Positions 26,403-34,405 of a stretch of DNA of 49,778 bases are shown one piece after another. Numbering within the stretch: the first letter of the stretch is position 1; each line of letters opens with the position of its first letter. Source of the DNA: Bacillota bacterium (lineage in GTDB: Bacteria > Bacillota > Clostridia > Lachnospirales > Lachnospiraceae); NCBI GenBank assembly GCA_023411555.1, contig JAEYOQ010000016.1, positions 1-49,778 on the forward strand, in the 5' to 3' direction. The notes under the pieces were generated by a model. That model did not search any database, was not told where the DNA came from, and was given only the letters and a program-made list of their open reading frames with translations. Made by a program: the position numbers and the translations under genes.

Positions 26403-27032
26403 TTGAGCATAAAATCTGGTGAATACCGCTGGTTCTTAGCAAGTTGTTTAGCATCATGGAATGAAAAGGGTATTCCTACTCGTGTGGCTGGTACTATTCG
26501 AGATATTAACCATTTGAAATTGAAAGAGCAAAATGTTGCTGAAACAACAGACCGTATGGAGGAACTGTCAACCTCTATTAATGAGGTAGTCAGGGCTATT
26601 TCAGAAATCTCACAACAAGCACAGCAGCTGGCTCAAACACAAGAAATGACAACAAATTCAGCTAACGAAGTAAAAAAGTTTGCTGATGAAACACAAGAGG
26701 TTTCCAAGTTTATTAAGTGGGTTGCTGACCAAACCAATTTACTGGGCTTAAATGCTGCAATTGAAGCTTCTCGTGTAGGGGAACATGGAAAGGGTTTTGC
26801 TGTTGTTGCAAATGAGGTACGTAAGTTGGCAGATAATTCCTCTAAAGCAACAGGTAATATTGAAAATACATTGAGTAAAATGAAAGAAGCTGTTGACTCA
26901 ATAATAAAGCAAATGGATATCGTTAATGACTTAGCACAAACACAGGCAGCACTTTCAGAAGAAGTAAATGCCTCGGCTGATGAAATTAATAGAATGTCAG
27001 TGGCTATTGTAGAATTTGCTAAGAGATTCTAG
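26403..27032 (+). pseudogene. 5'-truncated PAS/methyl-accepting chemotaxis protein
   Basis: The open frame encodes 209 residues. It begins abruptly in the C-terminal part of a PAS/PAC domain (KSGEYRWFLASCLASWNEKG... GTIRDINHLK) and continues into a complete chemoreceptor signalling hairpin with the tip QTNLLGLNAAIEASRVGEHG. No start of the PAS domain is present. The only start is TTG 26403, whose AGGAA lies directly against it, a poor site. The frame is continuous with the upstream 145-residue gene apart from its TAG stop. I read this as a remnant left by a deletion or recombination, but a short soluble receptor cannot be excluded. Confidence 0.7.
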
Positions 27033-27079
27033 GTATTAATTCAGTGGAGGACCTGGAATATCAGGTGTTTGAACACATA

Positions 27080-27124
27080 AGGGATACTAACACAGATAGA
27101 ACATTGTGGGAGTATCCCTATTTT
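27080..27124 (+). terminator. probable terminator after the receptor remnant
   Basis: AGGGATACT (27080-27088) pairs with AGTATCCCT (27111-27119), then ATTTTC. The rest of the gap to 27425 has no gene I can support. Confidence 0.55.
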
Positions 27125-27425
27125 CATTACCTCTAGTTTCATTTTGGGGTAACAAGGGTTATATCTTTTAGTTTTGTCTAAAAATATACGCTAGCTAAGA
27201 AATTATATTAACCGCTTCAAATTGTATTAAGCTATCATTTTGGAAGCTTGAAACTGAAATAAATATGTTGAAGAAAATGGAAATTTAAACTATACTATTA
27301 CTAGTTGGGATATTTTACTTGTTATTAGGCATATTAGTAAAAACTTAGCTAGAGAATAAGTGGTAAACATTTTTATATTTTACTGGTTTCGAAATATCTT
27401 ATACGAAAGAGGCGGGGATGATAAA

Positions 27426-28982
27426 TTGAGCAAAATATTAATAATAATTCTTTCTTTCATTCTATCTTATGCTATTACAATAATTTCTGGCAATAAGGGT
27501 GACTTCGCATTAATATTTTTTGGCATTACTAATGGTATATTATTATGGATTGGTTTACATATTTTCGCAAAATTAAAAAAGTCATATTTTAATTTGTCAT
27601 TTATCAAGCAGAGAAAAACTGATATTGAGCAAGTTAATAATGTCATATTGGAAGATATTGATCTAAGAAATTCTATGAAACGAATTTTGGAAAATTCTTT
27701 AGATTTAACTGAGGCTTTGGAGAGTATTAGAAGTGGGTCATTAGAAAGTGGTAAGGCTGCAGAAAGTATTGCTCAAAGCACACAAAATATTGCCGAACAG
27801 AATAATGAACAGCTGACAATCGTTAATCAGGCTGCATATAATTCAAAAGAAATCAACGAAGTGATGAATAAAGCATCCGAATTTGCAGATTATGCAAATC
27901 AAGAGAATGAGAAAGCTTCTAAGATTTCCGCCGAAGCAGGTTATGCTGTTAATAAAATGGTTGAAACTATGAGGGAGATAGAAAAGAATTCAGAGCAAAC
28001 ATCACGAAAGATCCGTATACTAGCTGATAAATCACAACAAATTGGTGAGATTATATCAGTTATAACAAGTATTTCAAGTCAAACCAACCTACTTGCTTTA
28101 AATGCAGCAATTGAGGCGGCTAGGGCAGGTGAGCAAGGCAAGGGTTTTGCAGTAGTGGCTGATGAAGTGCGGAAGTTGGCAGAGCAATCTAAGAATGCAG
28201 CTTCAAGTATTGGAGATATTATTAGGGAGATTCAGGCTGAAGTTGATGCTTCTTCCAAATCCTTTCATTCGGTAACCGAATATGTCGCAGAAGGAGTACG
28301 CGATACAATAACTGCAAGACAGCAGATTGAGAAAATAGAGGAGACCTTTAAAATCACAGCATCGAGTACTGAGGAAATCAGGAATCTTCTTCAGCAATCG
28401 GTAGAAAATTGTAAGAATATCTCTCGAATATCTCAAAAGAATCAGGTTATGGCTCAATCAACAGCAGCTACGACAGAAGATATAGCTGCTGCCACACAGG
28501 AGCAGTGTTCTGCTATTGAAGAGATTAATAGTAATATTGAGATTATAACGAATTTATCGGAAGAAATTAAACAGCGGATTGCTGCGACGGTTATGGATAA
28601 AATTATGTATAGCAAAGCATTGCAGTTTAAAAATATGGTTATGGATAATAAAAAATTTAGTGGGTCTAATTCTGATATGATGAAGATAGCAGAAGCACTA
28701 CAAGTTGATGAATTGGATATAACAGATAGCAAAGGTGTTATATGCTTATCAAATCTTGAATCTGCCATGGGATTAGACTTGTATGGAGTTATGCAAAAGC
28801 AAAGTAATTTCGATCTGAAAAAATACTTACTTTCAGATAAGAATAAATACTCAGTAACCCCATTGATAAGAAGCGAGCAAACAGGAACATTCTTTAAATA
28901 TATTGAAATTGCTGATTGTGAGAAGCAAATAATTTATCAAGTAGGGTTGTCTTATGAGACTTTAATGAAAATGCTAGAATAA
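27426..28982 (+). CDS. methyl-accepting chemotaxis protein with C-terminal extra domain
   Basis: A 518-residue receptor. Two transmembrane helices near the N-terminus (about residues 3-21 and 27-50) are joined by a very short loop, so there is no large external sensor. The signalling hairpin contains QTNLLALNAAIEAARAGEQG and GFAVVADEVRKLAEQS. After the hairpin comes a C-terminal region of about 120 residues (DELDITDSKGVICLSNLESA and IYQVGLSYETL), which resembles a Cache/PAS-like sensor placed at the end. TTG 27426 is preferred because GAGGCGGGG lies seven bases upstream; the in-frame GTG at 27360 lacks a site. Confidence 0.9.
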   Translation: MSKILIIILSFILSYAITIISGNKGDFALIFFGITNGILLWIGLHIFAKLKKSYFNLSFIKQRKTDIEQVNNVILEDIDLRNSMKRILENSLDLTEALESIRSGSLESGKAAESIAQSTQNIAEQNNEQLTIVNQAAYNSKEINEVMNKASEFADYANQENEKASKISAEAGYAVNKMVETMREIEKNSEQTSRKIRILADKSQQIGEIISVITSISSQTNLLALNAAIEAARAGEQGKGFAVVADEVRKLAEQSKNAASSIGDIIREIQAEVDASSKSFHSVTEYVAEGVRDTITARQQIEKIEETFKITASSTEEIRNLLQQSVENCKNISRISQKNQVMAQSTAATTEDIAAATQEQCSAIEEINSNIEIITNLSEEIKQRIAATVMDKIMYSKALQFKNMVMDNKKFSGSNSDMMKIAEALQVDELDITDSKGVICLSNLESAMGLDLYGVMQKQSNFDLKKYLLSDKNKYSVTPLIRSEQTGTFFKYIEIADCEKQIIYQVGLSYETLMKMLE

Positions 28983-29027
28983 GATCACTTTTGCAATTTA
29001 TACGAGCTCCACTCAGCTTAACTAAAC

Positions 29028-29072
29028 AAGGAATACCGTAAATCAAAGCCTTGCGATTTTACGGTATTCCTT
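29028..29072. terminator. long hairpin after the chemoreceptor gene
   Basis: AAGGAATACCGTAAATC (from about 29029) pairs with GATTTTACGGTATTCCTT (to 29072) with one bulged base. The T-run after it is weak. Confidence 0.6.
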
Positions 29073-29203
29073 ATTCTTGTTTATCTCCGGACTCCGAGCG
29101 AGTTAACCAACCAAAAGCCCACACTGCCAAAGCTTCATAAAGAATTCATAGCACATCCTACTGTACCTTTATGCATAATAGTAGTAGATAATCGAAAAAT
29201 ATA

Positions 29204-29212
29204 TGCTATAAT
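29204..29212 (+). promoter_or_regulatory. extended -10 promoter upstream of the MFS gene
   Basis: TGCTATAAT (29204-29212) is a perfect extended -10 without a clear -35. It lies about 140 bp before the MFS start codon. Confidence 0.45.
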
Positions 29213-29351
29213 GTAAAATCGAATGAGTATTTCATTATATGAGAGGTCTGTAAGTCTGATTTGGTAATCCAATTCTAGGGACAATCATTCATCTTTATGA
29301 TTTATTCATATACTTGGAACATTATGCTTGCGATAATAAAGGAGAATGAGA

Positions 29352-30611
29352 ATGAACAACGCAATACCGAATTTTAAAAGAACTAAATTTGCGTGCTATG
29401 CGGCATATTTTACGATGTCATCTATTTTCAGTTTGCCACCACTGTTATTTGTGACCTTTCGAGAAATGTACGATATTTCTTATACGTTACTTGGTACGCT
29501 CGTTCTGACCAATTTTTGTACTCAGCTCGCAGTCGATCTAATCTTCACTTTATTTTCGAAATATTTCAACGTACATAAGGTTGTGAAGATTATGCCTCTC
29601 ATCACCTCGCTCGGTCTTCTTGTTTATGCGATTTGTCCTATGCTTATGCCGAATAATGCATATATCAGCTTGCTGATTGCTACGGTAATATTCTCGATAG
29701 CGGCAGGCCTTTCCGAGGTTTTGCTCAGCCCCGTAATAGCGGCTATTCCTTCGGACAATTCCCAAAGGGATATGAGTATGCTTCATTCGCTCTATGCCTT
29801 CGGTGCTTTCACCGTTGTTGTTGTCAGCACGTTATTCCTAAAGCTGTTCGGCAATGAAAATTGGATGTACCTAACAATGTTTTGGGCATTGCTTCCCATA
29901 CTGGCGTCGGTTTTGTTTATGACATCTCCTATGCCGGATATGAGTACCACCGAGAATAGTGGGAATATGGAAGGTGCAAAGAGAAGATCGTTTGGTCTTG
30001 TGCTGTGTGTGGCTTGTATTTTCTTCGGAAGCTGCGCGGAAAACGCGATGGGAAATTGGATTTCGGGATATATGGAAAATGCTCTTCATATCGATAAAGC
30101 CCTTGGTGATATTCTAGGTATGGCGATGTTTGCCGTCCTTCTCGGCATTGCAAGAATCTCCTATGCGAAATACGGGAAGCACATCTTTCGAGTGCTACTG
30201 TGTGGTATGATTGGTGCATCCGTGTGCTATTTGGTCGTGGGATTTACTTCAAATACGGTTCTTGCATTTTTCGCATGTGTGTTAACAGGATTATTCACCT
30301 CTATGCTATGGCCCGGAACACTGATCATGATGGAAGAGAAGATACACGGTGTTGGTGTTGCGGCATATGCTCTGATGGCTGCAGGCGGAGATCTTGGCGC
30401 ATCGATAGCACCTCAGCTTATGGGAATTGTCGTGGATAAAGTGTCGGCAAGCACATTTGCAGACGATATGAGTATGACTCTAAATCTTACTACAGAGCAA
30501 ATTGGTATGAAGGCAGGAATGCTTGTTAGCGCTATATTCCCAATTGTCGGAACGATGCTTTTGGTATTTATCAGTTTTTATTTTAAGAAAAGTAAGATCC
30601 AAGGTCACTAA
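29352..30611 (+). CDS. major facilitator superfamily transporter
   Basis: A 419-residue membrane protein with about 12 hydrophobic helices and a central break near residue 200, fitting the MFS fold. The pattern (helix-breaking Gly/Pro, CVACIFFGSCAENAMGNWISGYM at the start of the second half) resembles FucP-like or sugar MFS proteins, but the substrate cannot be read. ATG 29352 is preferred over ATG 29346 because GGAG (29341-29344) sits seven bases before it. Base composition looks richer in G+C than the neighbouring genes, with more GCG/CTC/TCG codons, which may point to transfer. Confidence 0.88.
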   Translation: MNNAIPNFKRTKFACYAAYFTMSSIFSLPPLLFVTFREMYDISYTLLGTLVLTNFCTQLAVDLIFTLFSKYFNVHKVVKIMPLITSLGLLVYAICPMLMPNNAYISLLIATVIFSIAAGLSEVLLSPVIAAIPSDNSQRDMSMLHSLYAFGAFTVVVVSTLFLKLFGNENWMYLTMFWALLPILASVLFMTSPMPDMSTTENSGNMEGAKRRSFGLVLCVACIFFGSCAENAMGNWISGYMENALHIDKALGDILGMAMFAVLLGIARISYAKYGKHIFRVLLCGMIGASVCYLVVGFTSNTVLAFFACVLTGLFTSMLWPGTLIMMEEKIHGVGVAAYALMAAGGDLGASIAPQLMGIVVDKVSASTFADDMSMTLNLTTEQIGMKAGMLVSAIFPIVGTMLLVFISFYFKKSKIQGH

Positions 30612-30672
30612 ATCAAAGCAAATAAGGGGTTTATCTAAGAGCTTTGTGAAAGAGGACTGAAAATAATGAATT

Positions 30673-30747
30673 AAAAAAGGTTTTCAGGCACTGGAGTTTC
30701 TACTTATTAATAAAGACGGAAAGTTCCGATGACTGAAAACCTTTTTT
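30673..30747. terminator. bidirectional terminator after the MFS gene
   Basis: AAAAAAGGTTTTCAG (30673-30687) pairs with CTGAAAACCTTTTTT (30733-30747) with a 45-base apical part. A and T runs on both sides allow action on either strand. Confidence 0.75.
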
Positions 30748-31113
30748 ATTCCTATGTATTGTAACAGTTATGCTTGAATGCTATTGAGCATGATTTAGCT
30801 CTGCCATGGTCTGGAAAGCAACCTCCTCGCACCTTCCAGCATTGGTGCCAACTGCCATCAAATCATGGCTACTAACCCATTCAATGGTAAAATAATATTG
30901 CATTTTGTCATATAAATGTTAATATTAATATATTATTTCCCAGCTTCGGGCAAACGGACTAGGAATATGTATCCATCATCGCTCATAAAAATTTTTAGGT
31001 AATGTGAGTGCATCGTAATTCTGATGGGATTAATTAGAGTGAGACTATTCTTGCAATTAACAGTTTAGTCGAATCATCTTGGATATATAAATTGTTATGT
31101 CAGGAGAGTATAA
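30748..31113. other. gene-free gap before the Hsp70/AAA+ operon
   Basis: No open frame, RNA gene or strong promoter could be supported in these 366 bases. TTGCAA at 31051 and TATATAA near 31084 are promoter-like but wrongly spaced. The operon promoter presumably lies here. AGGAGAG at about 31102 is the ribosome site of the next gene. Confidence 0.4.
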
Positions 31114-31989
31114 ATGGATAGATTATTAATGAAACTCGGAATAGAAGCTAACAATGATATCAGTGTGTTGAAAGAAGAACTGGAACAGAAGCAGATGGAG
31201 TATCTGAATAAGCTTGACAGGGTCAGTCGTAAATCGGACAAGACTATGAATGAGAAGAAAATCGAGAAGGAGCTTGCCAGTGACCTTGTTGATATTGAGG
31301 AAGCGATTAATACATTTGCTTGGATGCTTAAGAAAATTAATACAGGATTAAATATTACTAAAACACCACCAGAAACGAATTCGACTAATAATCCACCTAA
31401 AGGGAGTAGCGAAGAGGGAGAGAAAGAAATACCTGAGGCTTCGGAGACTGATCCACAAAAGCTTTGTGATGAAGCTGAGAAATATATTATTGGTGGTAGA
31501 GTTGTAAAGCGGGATTATGAGAAAGCCTTTGTCTTGTTTTCTAGGGCAATGAAACTGGGAAGCATGAGAGGACAAGTAGGCGTTGCCAAGGCATATTTGC
31601 AAGGAAGAGGTATACCACAGGATGTATCCAGAGGATTGGAATTGTTAGAGAATGCTTCGGCTCAGGGTTATCGACAGGCGCTAATAGATCTGGGCGATGC
31701 TTATGCCGAGGGTATTGGGGTAATCAAGGATGATACGAAAGCTTATGACTGGTACGGTAAAGCAATGAAGCAAGGCTCTGAAATAGCGATGGATAGAATT
31801 ATGAGAGGCGCTGAAAAGGGGATTGCCCGGGCTCAGTATTATTTCGGATATATGTTTGAGGTAGGCTGTAAATATTGTATCAAGAATATGACATATGCCA
31901 AAGATTGGTATCGGAGGGCAGCATATCAGTGGGATGCTGATGCGAGAAAACGACTTTTAAATTTTGATATGGATAGTAGAAGAAATTAA
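31114..31989 (+). CDS. Sel1-repeat protein with N-terminal J-like domain (paralogue A)
   Basis: A 291-residue cytoplasmic protein. The N-terminal 85 residues (LLMKLGIEANNDISVLKEEL, then EYLNKLDRVSRK, then DLVDIEEAINTF, ending KKINTGLNITK) are shared with the genes at 37792 and 39628. The layout, two helices around a loop with a D-I-E-E-A-I helix, resembles a J-domain lacking the HPD tripeptide. After a polar linker, the shared DPxxLCDEAEKY motif (about 112) opens 4-5 Sel1 repeats with AxxxLGxxYxxGxGV features. Sel1 repeats are helical scaffolds for protein binding. It heads an operon of five genes with Hsp70 and a triple AAA+ protein. I infer an adaptor role; the J-domain reading is unproven. 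Confidence 0.8.
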   Translation: MDRLLMKLGIEANNDISVLKEELEQKQMEYLNKLDRVSRKSDKTMNEKKIEKELASDLVDIEEAINTFAWMLKKINTGLNITKTPPETNSTNNPPKGSSEEGEKEIPEASETDPQKLCDEAEKYIIGGRVVKRDYEKAFVLFSRAMKLGSMRGQVGVAKAYLQGRGIPQDVSRGLELLENASAQGYRQALIDLGDAYAEGIGVIKDDTKAYDWYGKAMKQGSEIAMDRIMRGAEKGIARAQYYFGYMFEVGCKYCIKNMTYAKDWYRRAAYQWDADARKRLLNFDMDSRRN

Positions 31990-32092
31990 ACAGGCTTCAG
32001 TATGGAATTTAGAATAGAATTATGTATATTTATAAGGTATAATATAGAAATAATCGATAAACCAATATCATTAACTATAATAGAGGATGAAA

Positions 32093-32857
32093 ATGCTGAA
32101 TCAGGATCAGATATTAAAGAAGAATAAGACTGATGAGCAGTTAACTGCTGCATCAGGAAAAATAGCCCCACTTCAAATGCAAGGGACAGCCAATACAACT
32201 AGTAATAGAATGAAGGAGCTGCGAAAGCCTCGTTCAAGACAATACATTAATGATTTAGTTGAGTTACAAGGAATGTTAATGTCTCTGGATAGAATGAAAA
32301 AAGAAATGAAGGTTACTTTAGGGTCCCATGATCAAGCTTCTCTAAAGACTCCTTTTGATATCGTAGCTTCGGAGAAAAGTAACAATGGTCAGACTGACCG
32401 TGACTTATCTCATGATTTTACGCCTGATAGTATACCAAATATTGTTCTGGTGGAAGAGCCAATACATAATAGCTACGATGACACAAAAAAAGAAGTTCAG
32501 GACAACTCTCTGATTAATAGTGCTGAGATAGAGGCTTTGGAAAAAAGCATTGAAGAAAAGCTGAGGAAAATGGAGGAGCAGTATCCCCTGATCAGGGAGC
32601 GACTCAGTATGATCTTTCCTGAAAGTGAGGAAGAATATCTGATTGGTTGTGGAGCTATTCAGGGACCCGGCCGTCCGGTCTATGACAGGGAAGACATGGC
32701 TGTTAATGTGCATGACCCCAAAGTAGCTGAACAGTTAAAAAGGGGATATGACGTATACAAGCAATATCGTGATACGCGTAATTTCCTTTGTGTGGAAATT
32801 TATATCGATGCATTCTGTGTTATATATAAGGATGGCATTGTTAAAACAGTAGAATAA
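32093..32857 (+). CDS. uncharacterised protein of the Hsp70/AAA+ operon
   Basis: A 254-residue soluble protein I do not recognise. The N-terminus is basic and low in complexity. A helical stretch at about 50-75 (RQYINDLVELQGMLMSLDRM) is followed by a disordered acidic linker, then a coiled coil (about 145-175, EALEKSIEEKLRKMEEQ). The C-terminal 80 residues look folded, with EEYLIGCGAIQGPGRPVYDR, then VHDPKVAEQLKRGYDVYKQY, and beta-like ends VEIYIDAFCVIYKDG. ATG 32093 is preferred over 32087, which touches its AGAGG site. Spacing to the neighbours (about 100 and 36 bp) places it in the operon. Confidence 0.75.
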   Translation: MLNQDQILKKNKTDEQLTAASGKIAPLQMQGTANTTSNRMKELRKPRSRQYINDLVELQGMLMSLDRMKKEMKVTLGSHDQASLKTPFDIVASEKSNNGQTDRDLSHDFTPDSIPNIVLVEEPIHNSYDDTKKEVQDNSLINSAEIEALEKSIEEKLRKMEEQYPLIRERLSMIFPESEEEYLIGCGAIQGPGRPVYDREDMAVNVHDPKVAEQLKRGYDVYKQYRDTRNFLCVEIYIDAFCVIYKDGIVKTVE

Positions 32858-32893
32858 CGAATCTAAGATGTAACAAAAGGAGGATAAAGCGAA

Positions 32894-34387
32894 ATGGTTT
32901 TAGGAATTGATCTAGGTACAACCTTTTCTGCTGGTGCATATGTGGATGATAACGGAGAGCCCCAAATTGCCATTAATAGCGAATCGAAGAGATTGACGCC
33001 ATCAGTGGTATTTTTCGATGAGGATGGATCAATTATTGTTGGTGATGTAGCAAAGGATAACGAGATTCTATATCCGGAAGATGTTATTTCCAAAACTAAG
33101 GTTGATATGGGAAAGCGAAAAGTCTTTAAAACAGTCGACAATATTGAATATACTCCCGAAGTAGTAGCAAGCTTGATCATAAAAAAGATAGTCCAAGATG
33201 CTTCTGAGAGTATTGGAGAGAAAATTGAGGATGTTGTCATTACGGTACCGGCTTATTTTATGGATTCCCAGAGAAAAGCAACGGAGGATGCCGCGAGGCT
33301 TGCAGGAGTAAATCTTCTGACAATCATTGATGAACCTACAGCAGCAGCCTTGTATTATACCTCAAAATGTAAACTGGATAAGGCAAATGTACTGGTGTAT
33401 GATTTTGGTGGTGGAACCTTTGATGTGACTCTTCTTGAAATTGACGGGGATATGATCCATGTAAAGAATAAAGCTGGCCTTTCAAAGGCTGGAGGTACCA
33501 TGTTTGACCAGTATCTTGTGGATTATGTTTGTGACTATTTTAATGATAAATATGATATAGATTTAGAGGATGACGAATATCTGGAAGAATACCAGTATTT
33601 ATTCCGACAAGCGGAGGAGTGTAAGATACAGCTAAGTACAAGAACAACAGCGACAATCAGCATGAAGGTTGGAAGTATTAAAGAGAAGATTGCAATAAGT
33701 CGTGAGCTGTTTGAGTCCAAGATAGCCGGAGTATTTAATCAGACTGTGAGTAAGGTGAAAGAGACCATAAGAAATGCCGGCATGACGATAGACCAGATAG
33801 ATAAGATCCTTCTTGTAGGAGGTTCCAGTAAAATTCCATATGTCTATGAGCAGTTGACAGAACTATTTGGAAAAGCTCCATCCAAAGAAATTAATCCAAA
33901 TGAAGCGGTGGCCCTTGGAGCTGCTCTTTATGCTTCAATCTACCGCAAAAATCTTGAACTAGGCAAAACCTCCTTCACAGATGTGAGCTCTCATAGCATT
34001 GGAATCTTGGTATATGAGGAGAACCAACAGATAAATCATATTGTGATACCGAGAATGACAAAGATACCATGTGAAATGGAGCAGATTTGTTACACAAAAA
34101 TCAAAAATCAAAGACAGATCAATTTGACGATTACCGAGGGTGAGTATAAAGAAGTAGAGTTTGTCACGGTAATTAGTGACTTCCTCATCGATCTTCCCAT
34201 GGGACTGCCGATCAATACGGAAGTGAAAGTCAAGATCACTCTGGATGAAAGACAGCTGATACATATATATATCAACATTCCAGACGCAAACCTGGAAGTT
34301 GAATATAATATGAAAAGAAATGCTAATCTTAACGAGGAAGAAATAGAGAGCTTAAGAGGCTTAATGATAGAAAAAAAGGTAATCTGA
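32894..34387 (+). CDS. short Hsp70 (DnaK-like) chaperone without lid domain
   Basis: A 497-residue Hsp70; DnaK is about 610-640. The ATPase domain (1 to about 360) is intact: GIDLGTTFS (residues 4-12), DEPTAAALYY, VYDFGGGTFDVTLLEIDG, LLVGGSSKIPYVYEQL and NPNEAVALGAA. The linker that is normally hydrophobic (VLLLDVTP) is replaced by TSFTDVSSHSIGILV. A beta-type substrate domain (about 380-480) follows, then a short tail; the helical lid is absent. AGGAGG precedes the ATG. It lies 18 bp before the triple AAA+ gene. It is likely a specialised chaperone using partner proteins of this operon instead of the housekeeping DnaJ; that is inference. Confidence 0.93.
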   Translation: MVLGIDLGTTFSAGAYVDDNGEPQIAINSESKRLTPSVVFFDEDGSIIVGDVAKDNEILYPEDVISKTKVDMGKRKVFKTVDNIEYTPEVVASLIIKKIVQDASESIGEKIEDVVITVPAYFMDSQRKATEDAARLAGVNLLTIIDEPTAAALYYTSKCKLDKANVLVYDFGGGTFDVTLLEIDGDMIHVKNKAGLSKAGGTMFDQYLVDYVCDYFNDKYDIDLEDDEYLEEYQYLFRQAEECKIQLSTRTTATISMKVGSIKEKIAISRELFESKIAGVFNQTVSKVKETIRNAGMTIDQIDKILLVGGSSKIPYVYEQLTELFGKAPSKEINPNEAVALGAALYASIYRKNLELGKTSFTDVSSHSIGILVYEENQQINHIVIPRMTKIPCEMEQICYTKIKNQRQINLTITEGEYKEVEFVTVISDFLIDLPMGLPINTEVKVKITLDERQLIHIYINIPDANLEVEYNMKRNANLNEEEIESLRGLMIEKKVI

Positions 34388-34405
34388 TGCGAGGAGCTAT
34401 TACGG

